From CAYOSF01 sp964406605 (GTDB taxonomy: Bacteria; Chloroflexota; Dehalococcoidia; DSTF01; RBG-16-68-14), in assembly GCA_964406605.1 (NCBI GenBank), contig CAYOSF010000005.1, positions 186,001 to 250,000 on the forward strand: DNA of 64,000 nt, given 5' to 3'. Each line of letters starts with the position of its first letter. The stretch's first letter is position 1. The notes under the pieces are model-generated. The model did no database searches, was not told the DNA's origin, and was given only the letters and a program-made list of their open reading frames with translations. Positions 15,763 to 25,382 of this stretch are shown here, piece by piece. Made by a program: the position numbers and the translations under genes.

Positions 15763-18168
15763 ATGAGCGACGAGAGTCGTAGCGGCCCTGCCTCCAGCGC
15801 CGTCTGGTCGCCGTCATCTGGGCTCTCGTCCCGGGTGCGACGGTTGCGTGACGAGTATTTCTCCTTCGGCACGCGGGATTACTTCCGAAACGAGGTGCGA
15901 CCGTACGGTTGCGGTACCTCCTGGGACGAGGTCTGGTCGCCACACAACTGGGGCGTCGTGCCGGAGATGTACGTATTCTTCGATGCCTTTCGGGACAGCC
16001 TGTTGGCCGCCGCCGAGGTCGTCACTCTGCCCCCGAGCTTCTGGGATGAGCCCCTCGTCGTGCGGCGGGCTCTCTTCTTCCGGGAAGTCGTCCGGCGGCA
16101 CCTGCCGGTGAAGATCCTCGACGGGGAGCTCATCGTCGGCTCCTACTCCAATACGGCGCTCTCCAGGACTCACACCAAATCGGAGGCCGGAAAGTGGAGC
16201 CGGCAGGTGAGCCGCTGGCGGCGTAAGGCGGAATCGCTGAACAGGCTGGGCGTGGGCAACTGCGGCGCCGTCCCCGGCCACCTCATACCGAACTACCCGA
16301 AGGTGCTCCGCTTAGGGTTCGAGGGCATAGCGGCCGAGCTGGAGGAGATGCGGCGCGCCACGACGGATCGCGACAAGCGGGACTTCCTGCGCGCTCTCCT
16401 GATCTGCTGCCAGGCGACAACGGACCTGGCCGGTCGCTACGCCGACGAGGCCGAACGGCTTGCCGGAAACGAGGGCGACAGCCAGCGACAGGCTGAGCTC
16501 AGGGAGATCGCCCGCATCTGCCGCAAGGTGCCCTGGGGGCCCGCCGAGACCTTCCACGAAGCTCTCCAAGCGCTCTGGTTCGCCCACATGCTGGTGATGG
16601 TGGCCGAGTCGTACCCGGGGCCCGGCCTCTCGCTCGGGCGCGTCGATCAGTACCTGCATCCCTACTACGAAGCCGATCTGGCGGCGGGGCGTCTGGGCCG
16701 CGAGCGCGCGCGGGAGCTGCTGCAGTGCGCCTGGATCAAGCACAACTATGCGTACGACTACCAGGGCCGGGTGGGCGCGAATCAGGGCATCAACTCCGGC
16801 TTCGGGCAGCTCATCACCCTCGGCGGCCTTGGGCCCGGCGGCGAGGACGCCAGCAACGACCTTACCTGGCTCATGCTCGATGTCATCGAGGACCTGAACC
16901 TGCTGGAACCCAAGCCCAACGTTCGCCTCCACGACAAGACGCCCGACGAGCTTCTCCGGCGCGTGGCCGAGCTCATCGCCCGCGCCCAGGGCTCACCGTT
17001 CCTCCTCAATTTCGACGAAGCGGCGATGCGCGGCCTCGAGTGGCAGGGGCTCCCCGTCGAGCGTCTGTGGGACTACGCGCCGGTCGGCTGCCTCGAGAAC
17101 ACGCTGCAGGGATGCGACCGGTCGGGGACGGTCGACGTCAACTTGAACATCGCCAAAGCCGTGGAGCTGGCGCTCAATGATGGTGCGGACATGCTGACCG
17201 GCGAACGCGTGGGTCCTCGCACCGGCGATCCCCGATCGTTCGCCGACTTCCGGGCTTTTTTCGCGGCGTTCAAGAGGCAGCTCAGGGCTCTCTTGGAGAG
17301 CATCACCGACGCCAGCAACGACGCCGACGCCGCCCGCGCTTCCTTTGAGCCAACGCCGTACCTGAGCGTCCTGGTGGACGGCTGCGCCGAGAACGGGCGC
17401 GACGTCACGGCCGGGGGCGCATCCTACAACTACATCACGGTCGAGGGCATCGCGCTCGCCACGACCGTTGATTCGCTGGCCGCCGTCAAACGGCTGGTCT
17501 TCGACGAAAGGCGCCTGAGCATGGACGGACTCATCGCGGCTCTGGCGGCCAACTTCGAGGGACACGAGGAGCTGCGGCAAACGCTGGCCCATAAGGCTCC
17601 CAAGTTCGGCAATGACGACCCCGACGTGGACGAGCTTGCGCGGGAGGTGTCCCGCTTCTGGACGGAGGAAGTCTTCAGCCGCAGCTCGCCGGCCACGGGA
17701 CGTCGATACCGGGGCGGATATCTCTCGTGGAACTACTGGGTGGCCTACGCTCCATCGACGGCCGCCACGCCGGACGGTCGGAGGCGCGGCTCGTTCCTCT
17801 CCAACGGCGTCTGTCCCGTCAACGGCTGCGACACGGAGGGGCCCACGGCAGTCATCAAGTCTGTGGGCAACCTGGGGCTGGAGACGGCGCCCAACGGTGC
17901 GTCGCACACCATCAGTCTGAGCCCCTCGCTGCTAAGGGACGAAGAGCACGTGACCAGGCTCGCTGCTCTGTTGCGCGCGTACGGGCGCGTGGGCGGCACC
18001 GCCCTTCAGGTCAACGTGATTGATCCCGAGACGCTGCGCGCGGCCCAGGCCGACCCCGAGAGCTACCGGAATCTGCTCGTGAGGGTGACGGGCTACAACG
18101 CCTATTTCGTGACGCTGGGCCGCGAGATCCAGGACGAGATCGTGACCCGCGAGGCGCACCGGGCGTAG
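15763..18168 (+). CDS. Glycyl radical enzyme 1 (PFL-like, eliminase type)
   Basis: 801 residues, the normal length for pyruvate formate-lyase-like enzymes. A protein-based glycyl radical, generated by a radical SAM activase, oxidises an active-site Cys to a thiyl that attacks the substrate. The Cys is Cys443 in APVGCLEN, with Glu445 two residues later; this C-x-E arrangement is shared by diol dehydratases, choline TMA-lyase and hydroxyphenylacetate decarboxylase, not by PFL. The radical Gly is Gly777 in VRVTGYNAYF near the C-terminus. The enzyme must act anaerobically. Which substrate it cleaves is not readable. The ribosome site is weak. A creatininase-family gene starts 14 bp after its stop. 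Confidence 0.88.
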   Translation: MSDESRSGPASSAVWSPSSGLSSRVRRLRDEYFSFGTRDYFRNEVRPYGCGTSWDEVWSPHNWGVVPEMYVFFDAFRDSLLAAAEVVTLPPSFWDEPLVVRRALFFREVVRRHLPVKILDGELIVGSYSNTALSRTHTKSEAGKWSRQVSRWRRKAESLNRLGVGNCGAVPGHLIPNYPKVLRLGFEGIAAELEEMRRATTDRDKRDFLRALLICCQATTDLAGRYADEAERLAGNEGDSQRQAELREIARICRKVPWGPAETFHEALQALWFAHMLVMVAESYPGPGLSLGRVDQYLHPYYEADLAAGRLGRERARELLQCAWIKHNYAYDYQGRVGANQGINSGFGQLITLGGLGPGGEDASNDLTWLMLDVIEDLNLLEPKPNVRLHDKTPDELLRRVAELIARAQGSPFLLNFDEAAMRGLEWQGLPVERLWDYAPVGCLENTLQGCDRSGTVDVNLNIAKAVELALNDGADMLTGERVGPRTGDPRSFADFRAFFAAFKRQLRALLESITDASNDADAARASFEPTPYLSVLVDGCAENGRDVTAGGASYNYITVEGIALATTVDSLAAVKRLVFDERRLSMDGLIAALAANFEGHEELRQTLAHKAPKFGNDDPDVDELAREVSRFWTEEVFSRSSPATGRRYRGGYLSWNYWVAYAPSTAATPDGRRRGSFLSNGVCPVNGCDTEGPTAVIKSVGNLGLETAPNGASHTISLSPSLLRDEEHVTRLAALLRAYGRVGGTALQVNVIDPETLRAAQADPESYRNLLVRVTGYNAYFVTLGREIQDEIVTREAHRA

Positions 18169-18181
18169 AGAGCAACGAAGG

Positions 18182-19120
18182 ATGGCCGGGAGGACCCTCC
18201 AGTACGCCGATCTCAGCGCGCAAGAAGTAGCCGGCCTCGACCAAGCTCACACCATCGCCCTCATGGCCCACAGCCCGCTGGAGGTGCACGGCCCGCATCT
18301 GCCCATCGGCACGGACGCCATCCTGGCCCAGGAGCTGTTGGCCCGGCTCCTGCCCCGGCTGGAGGAGCGGTATCCGGACTACGACCGCCTGGTACTTCCC
18401 ACCCTATACGCGGGCTCCGATATCATTCCCGTGCTTGGCTCGGTCGACGTGGACAGCCGCGCTCTCTACTATCTGCTGGTCGCCGTCGGCGGCTCTCTCG
18501 CCGAGCAGGGGTTCCGCTATCTCATAGTCACGGACAACCACGGTGGGCCCCGCCACCAGATCGCGATCGAGAAGGCGGTCCGCAGGGTGTATCGAAAGCA
18601 CGGGTTCTTCATCATCGCGCCGTTTCTGAACTTCTACCGTCGCATGGTGGAGTGCGACCCGGTCCTGTTGGAGGACACCGGTACGGCGCCGGGTATCTGC
18701 GGCGACCTGACCGACTGCCATGCGGGCTGCAACGAGACGTCTCAAATGCTTGCCGCCGCGCCGGAATCGGTAGCCGCGACGTGGAAGACGCTCGGTCGGG
18801 TGACCGTGAGCCCTCGCTCACCTGTCTACCGGCTGGTGATGGCCTTCCGTCCACTGCTGCGGTGGGTGGGGGCCCGCGAGCTCGCGGAGGACCTTCCTGC
18901 CCTGGCGCTGGCGCTTGGCTGGGTCACCGCCCGCAACAAGCCCACCTACATGGGCGAGCCTCGCCTGGCGAACGCGGAGGCCGGCAACCGCATGTTGGAC
19001 GCCCACGTTGAGGAGGCGCTGGCCCAAGTGGCCCAGGCCCTGAGAGGCCGGCCGCCGTTCTCCCGGCCCATCCTCTGGAGCCTGCGCTTCATCGAGCGCA
19101 GTGGCAGGCCGTGGTCGTGA
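18182..19120 (+). CDS. Creatininase-family amidohydrolase
   Basis: 312 residues. Family members are metal-dependent cyclic-amide hydrolases (creatinine, formamide intermediates, mycofactocin precursor). Metal-site motifs are all present: VHGPHLPIGTD near residue 37, TDNHGGPRHQ near 120 and DCHAGCNETSQML near 180. The gene lies between glycyl radical enzyme 1 (14 bp gap) and the activase, whose GTG overlaps its TGA by four bases, so all three are probably translated together. That suggests it hydrolyses an amide or lactam made or consumed by the radical enzyme. A mycofactocin role is unlikely because no other mft gene is in view. Confidence 0.82.
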   Translation: MAGRTLQYADLSAQEVAGLDQAHTIALMAHSPLEVHGPHLPIGTDAILAQELLARLLPRLEERYPDYDRLVLPTLYAGSDIIPVLGSVDVDSRALYYLLVAVGGSLAEQGFRYLIVTDNHGGPRHQIAIEKAVRRVYRKHGFFIIAPFLNFYRRMVECDPVLLEDTGTAPGICGDLTDCHAGCNETSQMLAAAPESVAATWKTLGRVTVSPRSPVYRLVMAFRPLLRWVGARELAEDLPALALALGWVTARNKPTYMGEPRLANAEAGNRMLDAHVEEALAQVAQALRGRPPFSRPILWSLRFIERSGRPWS

Positions 19121-20037
19121 CCGGACTCACGTTCAACGTCCAGCGCTTCAGCACCGAGGACGGCCCCGGCATCCGGACGACGGTCTTCATGAAGGGGTGC
19201 CCCCTGCGTTGCCAGTGGTGCCACAATCCTGAGGGCCTTCTAGCCAAGCCGGAGCTCGTCTGGTACGACGTGCGCTGCATCGGCGCGCGGCACTGTCTGC
19301 GGGCATGTCCCGCTGACGCGCTCGAGCTGACGCCGGAAGGCATGCGCATCGACCGCGAGCGATGCTCGCCCTGCGACCTCTGCGCCGAGGCCTGCCCGAC
19401 GGGCGCATTGGAGATCATCGGGCGCCGCTGGACGGCCGAGGAGTTGCTCGCCTACGTGCAGAAGGACGCCGCATTCTACGAGACCTCGGGCGGCGGGGTG
19501 ACGGTCTCCGGCGGCGAGCCGGCCATGCAGCCCGACTTCGTGGAGGAGTTCCTGCGGCTGTGCCGCGAGGCCGGCATGGCCTGCGCTCTCGACACCTGCG
19601 GCCACGCCGACTGGCGCGTCTACGAACGCCTCCTGCCCCATGTGGACCTGGTGCTGTACGATCTCAAGATCATGGACTCTGAGCGCCATCGACAGGCGAC
19701 CGGCGTGGGCACGGACCGGATCCACGCCAATGCCGTGGCTATCGCCGAGCGCGGAGTACCCATGTGGGTGCGCACGCCCATCGTGCCGAGCTACACCGAC
19801 GACGATGAGAACATCGCCGGCCTGGCCGGCTTCATACGCGAACACCTGCCGACGGTTGAGCGCTGGGACCTCCTGGCCTACACCAAGCTGGGCCGGCCGA
19901 AGTACGGGCGCCTGGACCTCCGCTATCTCCTGGAGGAGACAGAGCCTCCCGCCCGTGTCACGATGGAGCGCCTGGCCGCGATCGCCGCCGACGGTGGGGG
20001 ATCCGCGGTGGTGTGGTCAGGGGCCGCCCGGGACTAG
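19117..20037 (+). CDS. Glycyl-radical enzyme activating protein (radical SAM)
   Basis: 306 residues. It reduces SAM to a 5'-deoxyadenosyl radical and abstracts H from the Gly of its partner. The radical SAM cluster motif is KGCPLRCQWCHNPE. Behind it is a two-cluster ferredoxin insert: CIGARHCLRACPADAL lacks the usual first spacing, while CSPCDLCAEACPTGAL is a normal CxxCxxCxxxCP. This insert is typical of activases for dehydratase and lyase type radical enzymes and missing in PFL activase. GGGVTVSGGEP and LYDLKIMD are also family motifs. The GTG at 19117 forms GTGA with the upstream stop; GTG at 19111 is an alternative. It is the only activase in the window and must serve one or both radical enzymes here. 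Confidence 0.9.
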   Translation: MTGLTFNVQRFSTEDGPGIRTTVFMKGCPLRCQWCHNPEGLLAKPELVWYDVRCIGARHCLRACPADALELTPEGMRIDRERCSPCDLCAEACPTGALEIIGRRWTAEELLAYVQKDAAFYETSGGGVTVSGGEPAMQPDFVEEFLRLCREAGMACALDTCGHADWRVYERLLPHVDLVLYDLKIMDSERHRQATGVGTDRIHANAVAIAERGVPMWVRTPIVPSYTDDDENIAGLAGFIREHLPTVERWDLLAYTKLGRPKYGRLDLRYLLEETEPPARVTMERLAAIAADGGGSAVVWSGAARD

Positions 20038-20041
20038 GTAG

Positions 20042-20866
20042 ATGGCAAGCGTCGACACGATGGAAGGCCGGCTGGACGCCGCAACGGCAAGCGCGCTGGC
20101 CGGCGCGCGGACGCCCAAGTTCCTGGCCACCCGAGACGCGGACGGTGTGCCGAACGTGGTGCCGGTGCTGTCGCTGGAGGCCGCCGATGAACAGACCATC
20201 ATCTTTGCCGAGATGATGATCTGGAAGACGCGCCGCAACCTGGAGACGGACCCGCGCGTGTCCATCATGGTGCTGGCGCCGGACCTGCGCGCCTGGACCG
20301 TCAGGGGCCGCTTCGTGGAGTTCCAGAGCACGGGCCCGCACTTCGAGCATGTGAGATCGGGCGAGAACTTCCGCTACAACGCCTACGGCGGCGTTCGCAG
20401 CGCCGGAGTCATCCGCGTCGAAGAGATGACGCGGACGTTCAAGCTCTCGCAGTTGGGTGTGCTGCTGGAGGGTACGCGGAGCCGACTGCTGGGCCGCGAC
20501 CTGGGGCGTGACGGAGCGGCCGGCGAGACGATGCCGGTCCAGGTTCTCGAGAAGTTCGGACGCCTTCAGGCTGCGAAGGCGCTGGCCTTCCTGGATGATG
20601 AAGGCTGGCCGGTGTGCCTGCCGGCGCTCTCTCTGATGCCGGCGGGCTCGGCGAGATTGGTCTTCGGGGGCGAAACCGCGAGCGAAGTCGCCCCGCTGGC
20701 GCCCGGCTCGGCTATCGCCGCCGCCGTGCTCAGCCTGGAGCCGGTAGCCTATCAAGTGAAGGGTGAGTTCGCCGGCCTGCGTTCGAGGTTGCGCTGGGAC
20801 CTGGGCGTCATCGACGTGCGAGAGGCCTACAGCGCATCGCCCCCTCTGCCGGGCAAGCGGCTATGA
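20042..20866 (+). CDS. FMN-binding split-barrel (pyridoxamine-phosphate-oxidase-like) protein
   Basis: 274 residues. The first half looks like a flavin split barrel: TPKFLATRDADGVPNVVPVLSL then IIFAEMMIWKTRRNLETDPRVSIMV, the pattern of PNPOx-like proteins that bind FMN or F420. The second half repeats the theme weakly (AKALAFLDDEGWPVCLPALSL), so the protein may be a fused pair of barrels. It starts 4 bp after the activase stop and is therefore in the same operon. A reductase or flavin-sensing role is possible; the substrate is unknown. Confidence 0.7.
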   Translation: MASVDTMEGRLDAATASALAGARTPKFLATRDADGVPNVVPVLSLEAADEQTIIFAEMMIWKTRRNLETDPRVSIMVLAPDLRAWTVRGRFVEFQSTGPHFEHVRSGENFRYNAYGGVRSAGVIRVEEMTRTFKLSQLGVLLEGTRSRLLGRDLGRDGAAGETMPVQVLEKFGRLQAAKALAFLDDEGWPVCLPALSLMPAGSARLVFGGETASEVAPLAPGSAIAAAVLSLEPVAYQVKGEFAGLRSRLRWDLGVIDVREAYSASPPLPGKRL

Positions 20867-20974
20867 TCGCCGTGGCCAGGCAAGAGGAAGGCGCGGGCGG
20901 GAGAGCAGCGGTGTACACCATGCGCCGGGGTCCGACCGATTGTGGCGTTCCCGCGCGATGTCTGGAGCAAGATG

Positions 20975-23773
20975 ATGTCTTTTCCCTATAGCGACGCCGG
21001 AGAAGCGGAGCGGTTCACCCTCGGGTACTTCGAGCGGCTGCGAGACAATGAGGATATTCGCAGAACCTGGCTGGACCTGGATGCTTTGGTGCAGGTGCGG
21101 ATCCAGGAGCCGGACTTCACCGTCGCCGTCGACACACGCGGAGGCCGGGAGATGCGCGTCGAGCCGGGCGCACCCAAGGATGAGCCCGACCTGACCTTGA
21201 TGCTGACCGCCGACAGCCTCCACGGCATCTACACGGGGCAACTCAACGTCCTGACGGCGCTCACCGGTGACCAAGTGAGAACCGAGGGCAATGTCGCCCT
21301 CATCGTGAAGACGGCATGGACGCTGCCGCAGGCGATCCAGATCTACCGGCAACACTGCGTCTCGGCCGGCCTGCCCGAGCCGGCGGCAGAGGAGCCCGGT
21401 CCGGGAACGCAAGAGAGACCAGAGGTCGGGTCCGTCGGTGACAGGGTCGAGCGTTTGCGTGACCGATTTCTGCGCGGGCAGCGAAAAGTCTGCGTTGAGC
21501 GCGCCCGCTACCTCACCGAGTCGTACCGCCGGACGGAAGGGCAGCCCGCCGTGCTGCGGCAGGCCCGCGCCCTGGAGCACGTCCTGAGCCGGATCACGGT
21601 GCGCATAGAGGCGGACGAATTGCTGGTAGGCAACGTCACGGGCAGGCGGCTGGGCGCGGGTGTCTATCCGGAAGGCATCGCGGGGCGTATCATGGGCGAG
21701 CTGCCGAACCTCGCCCGGAGGGACTGCAATACGTTCGCCATCGACCCGGACGGGGAACGGGAGCTGGGTGAGGACATCTTGCCCTACTGGCGTGGAAGGA
21801 CCATCGAAGACCGGGCGCGGGAACTCTGGCCGCTGGACGTGACCGCCAGCTTCGAGAAGATAGCGCCGTTCATTCTCACTGAGATCGCGGGCATCGGACA
21901 CATGCTGATCAACCATGAGCGTGTGCTGGAACGCGGCCTGCAGGAGATCGTGGAGGAGGCAGGACGAAGGCGGGCGCAGGCGACCGAACCGGCGCAGCGC
22001 GACTTCTACGAGGCCGCGGAGATCGCCGGGCGGGCGGTGATCCTCTGGGCGAACCGCTACGCGGACGAGGCCGAACGGCTGGCCGCTTCGGCGCCGGATT
22101 CCCGGCGCGAAGAACTGTTGACCATCGCTGAGGCGTGCCGCCGGGTGCCCGCCCAACCGCCGCGGAGCTTCCAGGAGGCCCTCCAGTCCGTCCTCTTCCT
22201 TCACTACGCCACGCAGATCGAGTCGTGGGAGTCGGCCATCTCCTTGGGGCGCATTGACCGGTTCCTCTATCCGGCCTACAGGGCGGAATCCGAGGTCGGG
22301 CGGCTCTCGCGCGAGCGCGCGTTAGAGCTGCTGGCCTGCTTCTACATCAAGCTCAGCCACTCGATTCCCTTGTTCGATGCCGACGTGACCTTCGCCTTCT
22401 CCGGCCTGACCAACTTCGCCAACACGGTCATCGGCGGCATGGATGAGGAAGGCAACGATACCACTAACCCGCTCTCGTACTTGATGCTGGAAGCCATGGA
22501 ACGCGTGCGGACGCCGCAGCCCAACTTCGGCGTTCGTCTCCACAAGGATGCCCCGCGGGAGTTCCGGGACGCCGTCGTTCGAGCCGTGGCGGGTGGTATC
22601 GAGAACCTTCAGCTGTTCAACGACGAGGTGGTCATCGCCTCGCTCACGAACCGGGGCGTCCCGCTGGAGGACGCGCGCGGCTACGGGATCATCGGCTGCG
22701 TGGAACAGGCGGTGCCAGGGAAGAGCTTCACCTCCTCCGACGCGGGGCTGCTGAACCTCCCGCTGTCCCTGGAGCTGGCGCTGAGCAACGGTCGGGGGCG
22801 GCTGCTCTCGGATCAGCTCGGTCCGGAGACGGGAGACCCGCGAGGCTTCACCCGCATCGAGGACGTACTCGATGCCTATCGGGCGCAGGTGGAGCACATG
22901 GTCGGCCAGATGGTGGGCGGGCTCGAAGGGCTGGCGCGGGCTCATGCTGAGCTGCGGCCCGTGCCGCTCGCCTCGTCGCTCACCGACGACTGCATGGCGC
23001 GGGGACTGGATCTGACGGGAGGGGGCGCCCGCTACAACTTCACCGGTGTGCAGGGAGTCGGAATCGGGACCGTCGCCGATAGTCTGGCGGCGATAGACAC
23101 GCTGGTATTCGAAGAGCAGCGGCTCACCATGGAGGAGCTCCTGGCCGCCCTGGCAGCCAACTTCGAAGGCAAGGAAGCGCTGCGACAGATGCTCGTGAAC
23201 AAGGCACCCAAGTATGGAAACGATGACGACCGCGCCGACCGGTTCGCGGAGGTGGCGGCGGAGACATACTGCCACGCTGTCGAGAAACACCGGAACTTCC
23301 GAGGTGGCTCGTACTCACCGGGCCTGTACAGTGTGACGACGCATGTCGTCTTCGGGCTCATGGTCGGGGCCACCCCGGACGGCCGTCGCGCGGGCCAGCC
23401 GCTCTCGCAAGGCGTCAGCCCGGCGCATGGGCGAGATAGGTCGGGTCCCACCGCTGCTCTCAGGTCTGTTGCCAAGCTCGATCACGGGCTCGTCTCCAAC
23501 GGGCTGACGCTGATCCAGATGCTCAGTCTGGGCGCGTCGGCGCGCGAGCACGCGTGCGAGGTACTCGGCGGGCTTCTGGAGGTGTATTTCGCCATGGGCG
23601 GCCAGCAGGTGCAGTGGAACCTGGTCGATCGGGCCACGCTCCTCGCCGCTCAGGAGGACCCTGAGGCCTACCGGGGACTGGTGGTGCGAGTGGCGGGGTA
23701 CAGTGCCCTGTTCACCGACCTCAATCGCGCCGTCCAGGACGAACTCATCGCGCGGACAGAGCACACCGTCTGA
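20975..23773 (+). CDS. SCP2-like domain fused to glycyl radical enzyme 2
   Basis: 932 residues from the ATG at 20975, which has GGAG seven bases upstream; a GTG at 20942 would add 11 residues. Residues 1-125 resemble an SCP2 sterol-carrier domain (ERFTLGYFERLRDNEDIRR; PDLTLMLTADSLHGIYTGQLN; GNVALIVKTAWTLPQAIQIY). A Pro/Glu-rich linker (about 130-150) leads to a full PFL-like body. Active-site Cys575 lies in GIIGCVEQAVPG with Glu577, and the radical Gly908 in VRVAGYSALF. The body matches glycyl radical enzyme 1 in many blocks (GGARYNFTGVQG against GGASYNYITVEG), so the two are diverged paralogues. SCP2 domains bind fatty acyl or sterol ligands, so a lipophilic substrate is suggested. Confidence 0.82.
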   Translation: MSFPYSDAGEAERFTLGYFERLRDNEDIRRTWLDLDALVQVRIQEPDFTVAVDTRGGREMRVEPGAPKDEPDLTLMLTADSLHGIYTGQLNVLTALTGDQVRTEGNVALIVKTAWTLPQAIQIYRQHCVSAGLPEPAAEEPGPGTQERPEVGSVGDRVERLRDRFLRGQRKVCVERARYLTESYRRTEGQPAVLRQARALEHVLSRITVRIEADELLVGNVTGRRLGAGVYPEGIAGRIMGELPNLARRDCNTFAIDPDGERELGEDILPYWRGRTIEDRARELWPLDVTASFEKIAPFILTEIAGIGHMLINHERVLERGLQEIVEEAGRRRAQATEPAQRDFYEAAEIAGRAVILWANRYADEAERLAASAPDSRREELLTIAEACRRVPAQPPRSFQEALQSVLFLHYATQIESWESAISLGRIDRFLYPAYRAESEVGRLSRERALELLACFYIKLSHSIPLFDADVTFAFSGLTNFANTVIGGMDEEGNDTTNPLSYLMLEAMERVRTPQPNFGVRLHKDAPREFRDAVVRAVAGGIENLQLFNDEVVIASLTNRGVPLEDARGYGIIGCVEQAVPGKSFTSSDAGLLNLPLSLELALSNGRGRLLSDQLGPETGDPRGFTRIEDVLDAYRAQVEHMVGQMVGGLEGLARAHAELRPVPLASSLTDDCMARGLDLTGGGARYNFTGVQGVGIGTVADSLAAIDTLVFEEQRLTMEELLAALAANFEGKEALRQMLVNKAPKYGNDDDRADRFAEVAAETYCHAVEKHRNFRGGSYSPGLYSVTTHVVFGLMVGATPDGRRAGQPLSQGVSPAHGRDRSGPTAALRSVAKLDHGLVSNGLTLIQMLSLGASAREHACEVLGGLLEVYFAMGGQQVQWNLVDRATLLAAQEDPEAYRGLVVRVAGYSALFTDLNRAVQDELIARTEHTV

Positions 23774-23888
23774 GCGACGTCCGGCGATACGCCCGACAAC
23801 GGCGTGCGCTTCTCCTCCCCTCCGATACTCCGGCGCCGTGTGATACCTTGGCGCCAGGCATGGGTTTCGATTCTTGGGGGGTGGTTTC

Positions 23889-25307
23889 ATGACACCAGAG
23901 GAATTCCGTCGCAACGGCCGCCGGGTGGTGGACTGGGTCGCCGACTACCTGGAACGCGTGGAGCAGTTGCCCGTCCTTTCTCAGGTCGCCCCGGGCGACG
24001 TGCGCTCCAGACTTCCGGCGCTCGCGCCTCAGGAGGGAGAGCCGTTCGACTCGATCCTGAGGGACGTCGATGATATCATCCTGCCTGGAATCACGCACTG
24101 GCAGTCCCCGAACTTCTTCGCCTATTTCTCATCCAACGGGTCCCTGCCCGCCATCCTCGGAGAGATGCTGGCGGCGGGGCTGAACGTACAGGGCATGCTC
24201 TGGCAGACGAGCCCGGCCTGCACCGAGCTTGAGACGCACGTGCTCGACTGGCTGGTGGACATGCTCGGCCTGCCACCGGCTTTCAAGTCGTCGTCCGCGG
24301 GCGGCGGCGTTATCCAGGACGGCGCCTCGAGCGCTGCGCTTTGCGCCGTCGTGGCGGCCAGAGAGCGTGCCACGGGCGGCCGCGCGAACAGAGATGGCCT
24401 CAGGGACCGGCTCGTCGCGTACGCGTCTACCGAGGCGCATTCGTCCATCGAGAAGGCCGTTCGCATCGCGGGCCTCGGCGGCGAGAACTGCCGTCTGGTC
24501 GGAGTGGACGAGCGCTTCGCGATGCGCGCGGACGAGCTCGCGCGGATGATCGCTGAGGACAAGGCGGCTGGGCTGGTCCCCGCGTTCGCCTGCGCGACGG
24601 TCGGCACGACGTCGTCCTGTGCGCTCGACCCGGTGCGGGAGATCGGCGAAATCTGCCGCGAGCACGGCGTCTGGCTTCACGTTGATGCGGCGATGGCAGG
24701 CACGGCGGCGCTCTGTCCGGAGTTCCGTCACATCCAGGACGGCCTGGAGCTGGCGGACAGCTACTGCTTCAACCCCCACAAATGGATGCTGACGACGATG
24801 GACTGCAGCGCGTTCTACGTCTCCGACCGCTCCGCGCTGGTGAGCGCACTGAGCGTGCTGCCGGAGTACCTGCGCAACGTCGCGACGGAGTCCGGCGGGG
24901 TGATCGACTACCGGGACTGGGGCGTGCCGCTGGGGCGCAGGTTCCGGGCGCTGAAGCTCTGGTTCGTCATCCGTTCTTACGGCGTGGAGCGGCTCCGGGA
25001 GATGGTGCGGCGTCACGTCGCACTCGCGCAGGAGTTCGCGGGTTGGGTGGATTCCGATCCGCGGTTCGAGCTTGCGGCGCCCGTCCCGCTCAGCCTCGTC
25101 TGCTTCCGGCACGTCGGCGGCGACGAGACGAACCAGCAGATCATGGACCGTCTCAACAGCTCGGGCAAGCTCTTCCTCACGCATACGCGTCTCGATGGCA
25201 GATTGACGCTGCGGATGTCGGTCATGCGTGATAACACACGGCGGGAGCATCTGGAACGGGCCTGGGAGTTGGTGCGAACCGTTGCGGAAGATGTGGATGG
25301 CTCGTGA
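23889..25307 (+). CDS. Group II PLP-dependent amino acid decarboxylase (AADC-like)
   Basis: 472 residues. The fold type I decarboxylase removes CO2 from aromatic or acidic amino acids to give amines. The N-terminus MTPEEFRRNGRRVVDWVADYLERVE is the typical dimerisation arm. HWQSPNFFAYFSSN is the substrate-side motif of aromatic L-amino acid decarboxylases, VDAAMAGTAALCPEFR the PLP ring-binding segment, and Lys298 in NPHKWM the Schiff-base lysine. Start at 23889 is preceded by GGGGGGTGG. It lies 115 bp after the SCP2-radical enzyme on the same strand. It could supply or consume an amine handled by the neighbouring genes, but this is inference. Confidence 0.88.
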   Translation: MTPEEFRRNGRRVVDWVADYLERVEQLPVLSQVAPGDVRSRLPALAPQEGEPFDSILRDVDDIILPGITHWQSPNFFAYFSSNGSLPAILGEMLAAGLNVQGMLWQTSPACTELETHVLDWLVDMLGLPPAFKSSSAGGGVIQDGASSAALCAVVAARERATGGRANRDGLRDRLVAYASTEAHSSIEKAVRIAGLGGENCRLVGVDERFAMRADELARMIAEDKAAGLVPAFACATVGTTSSCALDPVREIGEICREHGVWLHVDAAMAGTAALCPEFRHIQDGLELADSYCFNPHKWMLTTMDCSAFYVSDRSALVSALSVLPEYLRNVATESGGVIDYRDWGVPLGRRFRALKLWFVIRSYGVERLREMVRRHVALAQEFAGWVDSDPRFELAAPVPLSLVCFRHVGGDETNQQIMDRLNSSGKLFLTHTRLDGRLTLRMSVMRDNTRREHLERAWELVRTVAEDVDGS

Positions 25308-25382
25308 ACCGCGCCGTCAGCCGGAGAACCGCGGGCGCGGCACTGTCAATCACCAGGACGGGTGATTTGAAGGACTACCGGG

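Noticed and set aside
18182..19120. Creatininase-family gene as mycofactocin MftE
   Set aside because: No MftA, MftB, MftC or MftD gene is nearby and the context is glycyl radical enzymes.
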